The translations under genes and the position numbers were made by a program. Of a DNA stretch of 64,000 bases, positions 27,425-35,633 are shown piece by piece. The DNA comes from a virus. Location: positions 27,483-91,482 of the IMG/VR virus record IMGVR_UViG_3300049491_000419; one strand, written 5' to 3'. How positions within the stretch are numbered: position 1 is the first letter of the stretch; each line of letters begins with the position of its first letter. The notes below the pieces were generated by a model, which worked only from the letters and a program-made list of their open reading frames with translations, was not told the DNA's origin and ran no database searches.

Positions 27425-27649
27425 ATGAAAGCTAAAGATTTACTTGTTGAATTCTATGACCCTGCCGATGATGAACTGGGGCAAGCAAAGATGGATGACA
27501 CTCGTCGTCCACGCTTAACTATGCTTCATTTGCAAAAACTTAGGAAATCACGCGATGCTGAAAAGTACGAAACTGCTCAGCACCTTAACTTCCTACCCGA
27601 TATGTATAGTCCTCCACCCGAGGAAGCTGGCGCGCCCGCCGGCCTATAA
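27425..27649 (+). CDS. Small head protein at the gp67 position
   Basis: This 74-residue protein contains DDTRRPRLTMLHLQKLRKSR, a pattern shared by a small conserved protein found between gp20 and gp21 in T4-like phages. T4 has the 80-residue prohead core protein gp67 at this place. It has an acidic N-terminal part, a basic centre and a proline-rich end. There is no Shine-Dalgarno sequence, because the region before the ATG is the AGATAAATA motif. Function is inferred from position. Confidence 0.75.
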   Translation: MKAKDLLVEFYDPADDELGQAKMDDTRRPRLTMLHLQKLRKSRDAEKYETAQHLNFLPDMYSPPPEEAGAPAGL

Positions 27650-27822
27650 AGTAGTTTTTTATCTCGGCCCGACCGAGACTAAATAACTCTGCGAATCCGC
27701 ACTTCTCTAAAAGTGGCTCTTTTATGGCCATTTCCTCCTATATTCCCCTTCTCCGGGTTAAATACCTAGAATACCACTCTATGTGGAATTTTGGAACTTT
27801 AACTAATCAGGGAGAGATTGGA
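27650..27822 (+). promoter_or_regulatory. Structured 173-nt gap before the prohead core gene
   Basis: The gap holds two hairpins: TCTCGG/CCGAGA at 27662-27678, and CACTT/AAGTG near 27700-27715 followed by CTCTTTT, which is terminator-like. An in-frame ATG at 27724 would extend the downstream gene by 33 residues that do not look like the rest of that protein. I read this segment as a non-coding leader or attenuator, not coding sequence. Confidence 0.45.
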
Positions 27823-28824
27823 ATGTCACAACAACAAAAGCTTGAAAAGGTACTGGACCTTCTGTTATCAGAAGACTCAGACCAGGCTGCTGAACTTCTC
27901 CACCAGATCATCGTCGAAAAGGCCCGTGTAATTTATGAAAGTATCGTCGAAGAAGAAGATACAGTCGTAACCGAAGGGGAAGACGAAGTTGGTGGCGAGC
28001 CAAATAAGGACTTCACAGACGAAATTGCATCCGACAAGGATGAAGTTGATTCTGACGAACAGAACGACGGCGAAGCCGGCGGTGGTGAAGATGATGGCGA
28101 AGGCAGCGATGATGAAGATGAAGAAGGCGCAGCCGATGAATTCGGTGGAGATGCTGGCGGTGAAGGTACTACAGAAGAGCGCGTTGAAGACCTAGAGTCT
28201 CAACTTGCTGAACTACGTGCCGAATTCGACGCACTCATGGGCGAAGAAATGCAAGAACCACAACATGCTGATATGGGTGCTGATATGGGTGCTGAAGTTG
28301 CACCTGCAGACGATGGCATGGGCGGAGCTCCTGATTTCGGTGGCGGCATGGGCGGCGAAGATAAGGTCGTTGGTGAAGTTGTAGCTACTATGTTCGAGAA
28401 AAAGAAGGACAAGAAGCTAGAAGTTGCCCCACAGAAGAAAGATGAAAAGAAGGACAAGAAGGTTGACGAAGAGACACAATTCTTGAGCAAGGTTGGCGAT
28501 ACCGGTCAAAAGGGTACTGCAAAGCTTGTCGGAACTGGTAAGAACACACCGCTAGGTGCTGAACAAACCAAGTCGTCGTTCACTAACATTCCTCCACGCA
28601 AGGATTACGGCGGAAAGCCAACAAATATCCTAGGTAGCAAGTCTACCGGCGGCGAATATGGAAAGTACAATGGTGATTCTGCAAAGGATGACACACCATC
28701 TGACAACGTAAAGGTTGATCCTAAGAAGTCTGGCGTAAAGGCTGATACTACTGCAAAGTGGACAGGCGGCAAGGCATCCGGTGAAGGCTTTACAAAGTCT
28801 CCTCTAACCAAGAAGCCAGCTTAA
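27823..28824 (+). CDS. Acidic prohead core protein (gp68 position)
   Basis: From the ATG at 27823 the protein has 333 residues. That start is chosen for its GGGAGAG site 6 nt upstream. The N-terminus (MSQQQKLEKVLDLLLSEDSD, then LHQIIVEKARVIYESIVEEE) is conserved among T4-like head genes. A very acidic Asp/Glu/Gly-rich region follows (about 55-125), then a short coiled coil, glycine-methionine repeats and a lysine-rich tail. Such internal core proteins are packed in the prohead and often cut by gp21. The role is inferred from location between gp20 and gp21. Confidence 0.75.
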   Translation: MSQQQKLEKVLDLLLSEDSDQAAELLHQIIVEKARVIYESIVEEEDTVVTEGEDEVGGEPNKDFTDEIASDKDEVDSDEQNDGEAGGGEDDGEGSDDEDEEGAADEFGGDAGGEGTTEERVEDLESQLAELRAEFDALMGEEMQEPQHADMGADMGAEVAPADDGMGGAPDFGGGMGGEDKVVGEVVATMFEKKKDKKLEVAPQKKDEKKDKKVDEETQFLSKVGDTGQKGTAKLVGTGKNTPLGAEQTKSSFTNIPPRKDYGGKPTNILGSKSTGGEYGKYNGDSAKDDTPSDNVKVDPKKSGVKADTTAKWTGGKASGEGFTKSPLTKKPA

Positions 28825-28833
28825 GGAACGAAA

Positions 28834-29475
28834 ATGGCCATGGCAAATAAACTGTACGAGTACCTGACATTTAATCAGGCGCACGTTCAACTTCTAGAAG
28901 AAGATAACAAAATGACTGGTGGTAAGGATCTCTGTATGAAAGGGATCTTTATCCAGGGTGACGTAAGAAACCAAAACCAGCGTGTTTATCCTGTTCGTGA
29001 AATTGCTAGAGCTGTGAATTCGATCACTGAGAAATTGAGCGGTGGCCAATCAGTAATGGGAGAACTCGACCATCCGGAAGAGTTGTCTATTAACTTGGAC
29101 CGCGTAAGCCACCTTATCACAGAAATGTGGATGGAAGGTGCAGATGGATACGGTAAGTTGAAAATTGTTCCAACCCCAATGGGCAACATAGTTAAGACAT
29201 TGTTGCAATCGGGAGCAAAGTTGGGCGTTTCATCCCGTGGTTCTGGAAATGTTGGTGATGATGGTAATGTATCGGACTTCGAAATTATTACTGTTGACAT
29301 CGTTGCACAACCAAGTGCTCCAAACGCATTCCCAAGAACGATATATGAAAGTCTTTTTAACATGAAGGGTGGTGCCAGTGTAATGAATACCGCAAGGTCT
29401 GCATTAACTGAAGCCGCTGCACAGAAACAGCTTGTTAAAGACCTTCACAGATTGATCAACGAGTTGAAAATTTAA
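28834..29475 (+). CDS. 21: Prohead maturation protease gp21
   Basis: The 213-residue protein shows the herpesvirus-type protease layout of gp21: VMGELDHPEE with catalytic His80, GVSSRGSG with the nucleophile at Ser133 or Ser134, and ITVDIVAQPSAPNA. gp21 is activated inside the prohead and trims scaffold and capsid proteins. The length matches T4 gp21 (212). It starts 9 bp after the core protein with an AAGGAA ribosome-binding site. Confidence 0.95.
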   Translation: MAMANKLYEYLTFNQAHVQLLEEDNKMTGGKDLCMKGIFIQGDVRNQNQRVYPVREIARAVNSITEKLSGGQSVMGELDHPEELSINLDRVSHLITEMWMEGADGYGKLKIVPTPMGNIVKTLLQSGAKLGVSSRGSGNVGDDGNVSDFEIITVDIVAQPSAPNAFPRTIYESLFNMKGGASVMNTARSALTEAAAQKQLVKDLHRLINELKI

Positions 29476-29487
29476 GGGGAACTCAAG

Positions 29488-30606
29488 ATGGCAAAAAAAC
29501 TAGATGAGATCTTGAGCGAAAGCGTTGGACTATCAGAGGATGTCAGAAGCCAGATCGTTGGCTTGTGGGATTCAAAGCTACTCGAAGCACGTGAAGAAGT
29601 TGCTGCAACACTCCGTGAGGAATTTGCACGTAAGTTTGAACATGACAAGGGTGTCTTAACAGAAGCAATTGATCGCTTCCTATCTGACAAGGTTCGCGTC
29701 GAACTCGAAGAATTCGCCGATGACAAGAGAAAACTTGTCGCTGAACGTGTTGCTTACAAGAGCAAGCTGACAGAGCACACAGGAATGCTAAACAAATTCA
29801 TCACAGAAGCAGTAGCTAAGGAAATGAAAGAGTTCCATGCTGAAAAGAAGGCCATGAAGGAAAACTTTGGTAAGCTAGAGAACTTCCTGTTGAAGCAACT
29901 TGCAGAAGAAATTCGCGAGTTCCGTGCAGACAAGAAGAGCCTAGTTGAACAAAAGGTCAAAATGGTTACCGAAGGTAAGCAGAAGCTACAAGAAACAAAG
30001 GCACAATTCATTAAGCGTGCAGCTCAAATTGTTGAGTCTAACATTGAGAAGACACTACGTACAGAAATTGGACAGTTCAAGGAAGACATTCGTGTTGCCC
30101 GTGAAAACGATTTCGGACGCAAGATTTTCGAGAGCGTTGCCGCAGAGTTCATGACTTCGTATTTGAACGAAGGAACTGAGCTTAAGAAGCTACAAAAGGT
30201 AGTCGAATCCAAGAACAAGGAACTTGCAACACTTAACGAATCAGTTAAGAAGAGCAAGGGATTGATGGAAGGTTTGGATACCAAGTTGAAAGCTACTCAA
30301 GACCTAGTTGAAAGACAGAAAGTCATGAGTGAGTTACTAGCACCATTGTCGAAGGACAAGAAAGCTGTAATGAAAGAATTGCTTGAATCGGTTCAGACAA
30401 AGAACTTGCAAGGTCAGTACAACAAGTATTTGCCAAGCGTTCTAAATGAGGCCGCTGCACGTAAACCTGAATCTGCAAAGACTCAGTTAACAGAGGCGAC
30501 ATTGTCAGCCAAGACAGGCAACAGAGCGGAGGTCGCTCAAGAGGAAGTTACTGAAGAGAGTTCAGAACTACAACACATTTTGTCCTTAGCCGGAATTAGA
30601 AAGTAA
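29488..30606 (+). CDS. 22: Prohead core scaffolding protein gp22
   Basis: The 372-residue protein is almost entirely charged alpha-helix with coiled-coil character, rich in Glu, Lys and Ala, as expected for the gp22 scaffold that fills the prohead and is destroyed by gp21. It begins MAKKLDEILSESVGLSEDVR and ends with an acidic stretch before LAGIRK. T4 gp22 is about 269 residues. It lies directly between gp21 and gp23, the canonical order. Confidence 0.9.
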   Translation: MAKKLDEILSESVGLSEDVRSQIVGLWDSKLLEAREEVAATLREEFARKFEHDKGVLTEAIDRFLSDKVRVELEEFADDKRKLVAERVAYKSKLTEHTGMLNKFITEAVAKEMKEFHAEKKAMKENFGKLENFLLKQLAEEIREFRADKKSLVEQKVKMVTEGKQKLQETKAQFIKRAAQIVESNIEKTLRTEIGQFKEDIRVARENDFGRKIFESVAAEFMTSYLNEGTELKKLQKVVESKNKELATLNESVKKSKGLMEGLDTKLKATQDLVERQKVMSELLAPLSKDKKAVMKELLESVQTKNLQGQYNKYLPSVLNEAAARKPESAKTQLTEATLSAKTGNRAEVAQEEVTEESSELQHILSLAGIRK

Positions 30607-30623
30607 TCTAGGAGAATACTACA

Positions 30624-31796
30624 ATGGCAACAAAGCTATTTGAATCAAACTGGGGCGCTACAAAAGAAGCCCTATTAGAAGGCCTAAAGGGAACCCGTCG
30701 TCAGTCCATGGACGTAGTGTTTGAAAACACTCGTAGATACTTGGCTGAATCGGCAACCGCAGGCGCAACCCAAGCAGGTAACATCGCTGTACTAAACAAG
30801 GTCATGCTACCGCTTATCCGTCGTGTTATGCCAACAGTTATTGCGAACGAAATCATGGGCGTCCAGCCAATGACCGGTCCAGTTGGACAGATCCACACTT
30901 TGCGTGTTCGTTACGCTAACACAGCCGCTGGCGTTACAGCTGGTACTGAAGCACTTGGTCCATTCGAAATTGCTAAGGCATATTCGGGTAACGAAGTTGC
31001 AGCAGATCCAGGCGCAGCATCAACAGCGCGTCTAGAAGGCGTACCTGGTAACAAGCTCAGCATCCAGATCTTGAAGGAAACCGTCGAAGCTAAGACACGT
31101 AAGTTGTCAGCTCGTTGGACCTTTGAAGCCGCTCAAGATGCAAACGCTATCCACGGTATCGACATCGAAGCAGAAATCATGCAAGCACTTGCACAAGAAA
31201 TCACTGTTGAAATCGACCAAGAAATGCTATTCAAGTTGGGTAGCCTAGTTCCAGTCGCACCAACAACCTTCAACCAAGCCGCTGTCTCTGGTACAGCAAC
31301 ATACGTTGGTGATGAAATGGCTGCTCTTGCAGTTATGATTAACCAGCAAGCTAACCTTATTGCTGCACGTACACGTCGTGGTGCTGCTAACTGGGCAGTT
31401 GTTTCGCCAACAGCGTTGACAATTCTTCAGTCTGCAACTACATCTTCGTTCGCACGTACAACAGAAGGTACATTCGAAGCTCCTACAAACACAAAGTTTG
31501 TTGGTACTTTGAACAGCACAATGCGTGTGTATGTTAACCAATACGCATCTGATGGTGATCCAGTTCTTATCGGCTACAAGGGCCCTACAGAAACTGATGC
31601 CGCAGCTTACTACTGCCCATACATTCCATTGATGAGCGTTGGTCCAGTTATGGATCCACAGACATTCGAGCCAGTCGTATCGTTCATGACACGTTACGGT
31701 TACTTGGAACTAACCAACACAGCTAACAGCTTCGGTAACGCAGCTGACTACCTGTCGAAGGTTGGAATCGATTCGTCGACATTGAAGTTCTATTAA
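30624..31796 (+). CDS. 23: Major capsid protein gp23
   Basis: The 390-residue protein contains the gp23 core: VLNKVMLPLIRRVMPTVIAN, QPMTGPVGQIHTLRVRY, AKTRKLSARWTFEAAQDANA, and near the end RYGYLELTN. T4 gp23 is 521 residues; this short form lacks most of the insertion domain and places the phage far from the coliphage branch. LLEG and YLAES in the first 45 residues resemble gp21 cleavage sites, so the N-terminus is probably trimmed. An efficient terminator follows. Confidence 0.96.
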   Translation: MATKLFESNWGATKEALLEGLKGTRRQSMDVVFENTRRYLAESATAGATQAGNIAVLNKVMLPLIRRVMPTVIANEIMGVQPMTGPVGQIHTLRVRYANTAAGVTAGTEALGPFEIAKAYSGNEVAADPGAASTARLEGVPGNKLSIQILKETVEAKTRKLSARWTFEAAQDANAIHGIDIEAEIMQALAQEITVEIDQEMLFKLGSLVPVAPTTFNQAAVSGTATYVGDEMAALAVMINQQANLIAARTRRGAANWAVVSPTALTILQSATTSSFARTTEGTFEAPTNTKFVGTLNSTMRVYVNQYASDGDPVLIGYKGPTETDAAAYYCPYIPLMSVGPVMDPQTFEPVVSFMTRYGYLELTNTANSFGNAADYLSKVGIDSSTLKFY

Positions 31797-31823
31797 TCCG
31801 ACTCCAGGATTAGAAAGAAATTT

Positions 31824-31848
31824 AGGGACCCTCCGGGGTCCCTTTTTG
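31824..31848 (+). terminator. Intrinsic terminator after gp23
   Basis: AGGGACCC-TCCG-GGGTCCCT forms an 8-bp GC-rich stem followed by a U-run. It ends the head operon. A new late promoter begins only a few bases later. Confidence 0.9.
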
Positions 31849-31854
31849 TTTTTC

Positions 31855-31863
31855 TGATAAATA
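31855..31863 (+). promoter_or_regulatory. T4-type late promoter (TGATAAATA) of the first fibre unit
   Basis: TGATAAATA lies 24 nt before the ATG at 31888, immediately after the gp23 terminator, so capsid and fibre transcription are separated here. Confidence 0.75.
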
Positions 31864-31887
31864 TATCAATATTGTAAGGATATCAAA

Positions 31888-32223
31888 ATGGCAGTATCAG
31901 TGAACTCTGTAAAACTAAATTCTGTAAAAATGGGCGCACCCCTTGTAGCACCTACAGGAACATTTACAATTATCCCCGGATCTATTGTAGCTAATGGACT
32001 TAGCACAACAACATTTACCTGGACTTCGTCCAACGCAACATCTGCTGTCGGAACTCAGTTCTCTGGACCAGATTCTGATAATGATTGGCCGGGAACAAAA
32101 TCCCTGTCAGGAAACCAAATTATAGGAGAAGTTATTCTCCTAACAGGTTTATATGTATATGCGATTACATTTACCGGTCCCGGCGGATCTGTTACATATT
32201 ATGCTAACCTAACAAGAACATAA
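31888..32223 (+). CDS. Small Ig-like virion protein
   Basis: This 111-residue protein is not recognised by family. It is rich in Thr, Ser, Gly and Val and contains TTFTWTSSNATS and YVYAITFTGPGGSVTYYANL, the alternating pattern of an immunoglobulin-like beta-sandwich. Such domains decorate phage heads and fibres. It is the first gene after gp23 and is followed 13 bp later by a large adhesin, so a virion-surface role is likely but inferred. Confidence 0.7.
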   Translation: MAVSVNSVKLNSVKMGAPLVAPTGTFTIIPGSIVANGLSTTTFTWTSSNATSAVGTQFSGPDSDNDWPGTKSLSGNQIIGEVILLTGLYVYAITFTGPGGSVTYYANLTRT

Positions 32224-32236
32224 TAAGGAATTCAAC

Positions 32237-34927
32237 ATGGCAGTCAGCATTAGAGGTGCATTTCTAAAAGGTCTAAAAATTAGTAGCAGTAGTGGTGGTA
32301 CTTATTTTATTCTTGATCATTTTAATGGAACAGGAAATATTGGAGATCACACCGGTGACAGTGGTGGTACATGGTCTGATGTTGACGTCGGATATACTCA
32401 ATACATTGTTTCTAATCCTGAGAACTTTGTTACTGTAGGATTGCCTATTCCTGCAACTCCTGCATTTCAAATTGGCTTAGAGGTTACTCTTGCAATAAAA
32501 AATGGTTCTAGATTGATTGCTGCCGCACGAGCATATGACACATCGGGTGGCGGTTTCTTCACAAGTGATGATAACGGAGTCACGTGGATTAAAAGATACA
32601 ATCAGAAAACTAATTCGGCCGGATATCCGCCAAAGTATATTGATATTAACATCGATGGGAATAACCTTTTTGTTACCACAGATGTAACAGGAGAAGGCTT
32701 TAGAAGCACAAATAATGGTACAACTTGGTCAGTAATCGACATATTTTCTTCCTATGCGGTCTCTAATGGATACAATCTTGGGCGCATGGGCACAGATGGT
32801 ACGACAATATTCTTAACTGCTGGTTATGTCCAAGATCCAAACATTCCATTCTTCACAAGCATTGATAATGGTCTAAATTGGGCACCGACTGATAATGATG
32901 CAATATATCCGCGATATGATGTTGCTCCATCATATGTAGGAACAGAATACTCATTTGGACAATACTATACATTTGATAATCAAAATTTTGTCATGTATAC
33001 CAGTCCTGATGCAGCATCAAATAACTGGACTGCATACGAAATTGACCTAACAATTAATCCGGAGTTAGCTGGCCACTATGGTGGATCTGCATTAGGGGGA
33101 TTACTCACCGTCTCAGTCACAACACCCGGTAGTGGATACGTAGACGGGACCTATACGAATGTTCCTCTAACAGGTGCAGTATATGGCGTCGGGGCAGAGG
33201 CAACAATTGTGGTATCCGGCGGTGCAGTTACATCGGTAACAGTTACCACCCCGGGAACTAATTATCAATCAAACCCATTCAATCCGGGTAATCCACCATC
33301 AGACATACTATCAGCAAATAATGCAGACCTCGGTGGTTCGGGATCTGGATTTACGGCAACTGTTCTGACATCGGAATTTGCTGGAGTTACAGTTAACAAC
33401 GTGTGGCAACTTTCTGCAGATACATGGATTATTTCTGTTCCAGTGGATTATTCGGGCGGTACAAATTATGGACTATGGAGATTATCAGTAACAACTTCTG
33501 GATCACCTGGATCACCTGGAAAAATTTCAGGGGTTCAAATTTCAGATATACAAGATGATGCACAATTTTCTGGATATGCCCCGGAAATTGATACACAAGG
33601 TTCGGGAATTCTTATTAGTGGCAATTTATTTCTTTCAAAAGGGCAGGGATACACGAATACATATTTGACAACAGCCGCAGATCCGTCAACAGCAGCATCA
33701 AACAATCAGATGGCATACACATTTACACCATATGAATGGTATACTGGATTGTGGCTTGCAACAGTATTTCCGGGATATATGTTTTATGATGGTACAACAT
33801 TGGCTCTCTCCCCGTCCAGTAATACCACTGTCGGTGATCAAACAATTACTATCGGTACTGGCACACCGCACGGTGCACCACCGGCTGCAATACCAGTTAT
33901 TCAGACCGTAGAACTTTCCGGTGGCCAGGCACAGATGCAATCTAGCTATCAGTATGGTATGTATATGCTTTCGTCACTTGTACCGCCTGCCGGGAACTTC
34001 TACGTTGAGCTCGATATTGATATGACAATCACAGCATATAATTACAATATCATATTGATGCCAGTTCAGGGTAGCACACAATACGGACCTCAACTTATCG
34101 CATTTTTTGACTCAACAGGGTATACACCGTATGATAAATATACCACTTCGATGTCATTAATAGCTGAAGATGGTGAGGCAGTATCCTTAATCCCGCTCAA
34201 TGGCAGTCTGCAAAAGACAACCGGAGTTGGTACAAATGGAATTCACACACTAAGGCTTGAAGTAACAAATAGTAATCAAACATTTACATCATTTTTTGAT
34301 GGAGTTCAACAGGATCAACAAATATTCTTAGTTAATGGCGTTGAATATTTTAATATAACTTCTGTAGGTACAGGCTATACATCTGGTACATATCTCGATG
34401 TTCCGTTAACTGGTGGAACAGGCACAGGGGCAAGAGCAGATTTTGTTATGAGTTTTGGATCTATAGGTGTTATTAATTCTGTAGATACAGGAACAGGTTA
34501 TGGTGATGGTTTTTATTATGATGTTGTTTTAACAGGCGGAACAGGTTCCGGTGCCACAGCTAATTTTCAGGTCTCAACCGGGAATGTTGTTTCTGTAGCG
34601 ATGCAAACAGCCGGGGATGGATACACAGCCGGGGATCATTTATCTGTAAATAATATTGATTTTGGTGGTACTGGTTCCGGTTTTGATCTTCTAGTTGTAA
34701 ATATTAACGAAGACATTACTTTAAACATCACCGACCATGGATCTGGATATAATGTAGCAGATGTAATGAGTGTACTTTCCTCAAATGTCGGGGGTACCGG
34801 ATCTGGATTTACTGCAAGCCCGCAACCAGGACAGATGCCAGTGATTGATTCATTTATGATTTTCTATCAACCAGGTACAGATTTCTCAAAGACAGCATTG
34901 CTTGATTTACGTGGTGGATCATTGTAA
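32237..34927 (+). CDS. Large adhesin with Asp-box (sialidase-like) repeats
   Basis: The 896-residue protein has three Asp-box repeats of the form S-x-D/N-x-G-x-T/N-W at residues 110-117, 157-164 and 208-215. These are signs of a beta-propeller as in sialidases. C-terminal and central parts carry repeated modules of the type GSGY-DGTY-NVPLTG and GGTGSGFTATV (about residues 290-370 and 705-860). It is probably a tail fibre or spike that binds, and may cleave, a surface glycan; catalytic residues cannot be assigned. A hairpin terminator follows. Confidence 0.8.
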   Translation: MAVSIRGAFLKGLKISSSSGGTYFILDHFNGTGNIGDHTGDSGGTWSDVDVGYTQYIVSNPENFVTVGLPIPATPAFQIGLEVTLAIKNGSRLIAAARAYDTSGGGFFTSDDNGVTWIKRYNQKTNSAGYPPKYIDINIDGNNLFVTTDVTGEGFRSTNNGTTWSVIDIFSSYAVSNGYNLGRMGTDGTTIFLTAGYVQDPNIPFFTSIDNGLNWAPTDNDAIYPRYDVAPSYVGTEYSFGQYYTFDNQNFVMYTSPDAASNNWTAYEIDLTINPELAGHYGGSALGGLLTVSVTTPGSGYVDGTYTNVPLTGAVYGVGAEATIVVSGGAVTSVTVTTPGTNYQSNPFNPGNPPSDILSANNADLGGSGSGFTATVLTSEFAGVTVNNVWQLSADTWIISVPVDYSGGTNYGLWRLSVTTSGSPGSPGKISGVQISDIQDDAQFSGYAPEIDTQGSGILISGNLFLSKGQGYTNTYLTTAADPSTAASNNQMAYTFTPYEWYTGLWLATVFPGYMFYDGTTLALSPSSNTTVGDQTITIGTGTPHGAPPAAIPVIQTVELSGGQAQMQSSYQYGMYMLSSLVPPAGNFYVELDIDMTITAYNYNIILMPVQGSTQYGPQLIAFFDSTGYTPYDKYTTSMSLIAEDGEAVSLIPLNGSLQKTTGVGTNGIHTLRLEVTNSNQTFTSFFDGVQQDQQIFLVNGVEYFNITSVGTGYTSGTYLDVPLTGGTGTGARADFVMSFGSIGVINSVDTGTGYGDGFYYDVVLTGGTGSGATANFQVSTGNVVSVAMQTAGDGYTAGDHLSVNNIDFGGTGSGFDLLVVNINEDITLNITDHGSGYNVADVMSVLSSNVGGTGSGFTASPQPGQMPVIDSFMIFYQPGTDFSKTALLDLRGGSL

Positions 34928-34944
34928 ACATAGAAGAAAAAGAA

Positions 34945-34968
34945 AAGCAGCCTTCGGGCTGCTTTTTT
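34945..34968 (+). terminator. Intrinsic terminator after the Asp-box adhesin
   Basis: AAGCAGCC-TTCG-GGCTGCTT is an 8-bp stem with a stable UUCG loop, followed by a U-run. It is bordered at once by the next late promoter. Confidence 0.92.
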
Positions 34969-34992
34969 GTGGCCAAGGATATTTGAATCATC

Positions 34993-35001
34993 TGATAAAT
35001 A
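34993..35001 (+). promoter_or_regulatory. T4-type late promoter (TGATAAATA)
   Basis: TGATAAATA lies 24 nt before the ATG at 35026 and directly after a terminator, defining a new fibre transcription unit. Confidence 0.75.
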
Positions 35002-35025
35002 TAAGAAACGGTAGGTATACATCTC

Positions 35026-35619
35026 ATGGCACAAAGAGTAATAGTTCAAGACGGAATAGTCTTATATACAGCAAGCGATCCATTGTCTGTCGACATGGAT
35101 TTCAGTGTGGCCGGCCAAGTAAACGTCAGCAAACAAGTTAATATCGGTGATGATCTTCTTGCTCCGGGACTTATTGAAACCCCATTAACAAGTGGTGTAG
35201 ATTTAATCCTAAGAACTCACAATGATGGTGGCACCTACGGAAATATTAGACTTGACAGTGCAACCGATGGTAATAGAATTATTCTTAACAATGTTGCATG
35301 GCCCGACGGCACTGTTTCTCCTGTACCCGGTATGTATTTGGGAGTCTCGGCCCTAAATACATTGCAATTCTATACGCTACCTGCTGGATCTACACCTGCA
35401 TACGAAATTCAATCGGCGGTTGCAGCACAAACAGTTTTTAATACATTAATTTCGACAATTGCAAATAGTCCGGGTGTTGCCCACCTTCAGGTTTTTGTCA
35501 ACGGTGTTAAGCAGATTGAGGGGCTTTCTAAAAATTATCAAGTAACAGGCCCAAACCAAATAACTTTCAACGCAGGTTTACTATTAAGTGACGATGTTGA
35601 ATTCTATGCATTCCCATAA
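35026..35619 (+). CDS. Fibre protein with the shared C-terminal QTVFNT module
   Basis: The 197-residue protein has an N-terminal beta-rich half (MAQRVIVQDGIVLYT) and a C-terminal half with the module QTVFNT, LQVFVNGVKQIEG, VTGPNQITFNAG and SDDVEFYAF. The same module closes the fibre at 52772-54490 and is present three times in the giant baseplate-side protein on the opposite strand. It may be a fibre tip or an interaction domain. The gene is 14 bp before the next fibre gene. Confidence 0.75.
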   Translation: MAQRVIVQDGIVLYTASDPLSVDMDFSVAGQVNVSKQVNIGDDLLAPGLIETPLTSGVDLILRTHNDGGTYGNIRLDSATDGNRIILNNVAWPDGTVSPVPGMYLGVSALNTLQFYTLPAGSTPAYEIQSAVAAQTVFNTLISTIANSPGVAHLQVFVNGVKQIEGLSKNYQVTGPNQITFNAGLLLSDDVEFYAFP

Positions 35620-35633
35620 AGTAGGATAAATTC

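Noticed and set aside
27662-27678. TCTCGG/CCGAGA hairpin as an intrinsic terminator after the gp67-position gene
   Set aside because: The T-run lies before the stem on the plus strand, not after it, so it does not fit intrinsic termination.
27724-27822. N-terminal extension of the acidic core protein from the ATG at 27724
   Set aside because: No ribosome-binding site, unrelated composition, and the ATG at 27823 has GGGAGAG at good spacing and matches the conserved N-terminus.
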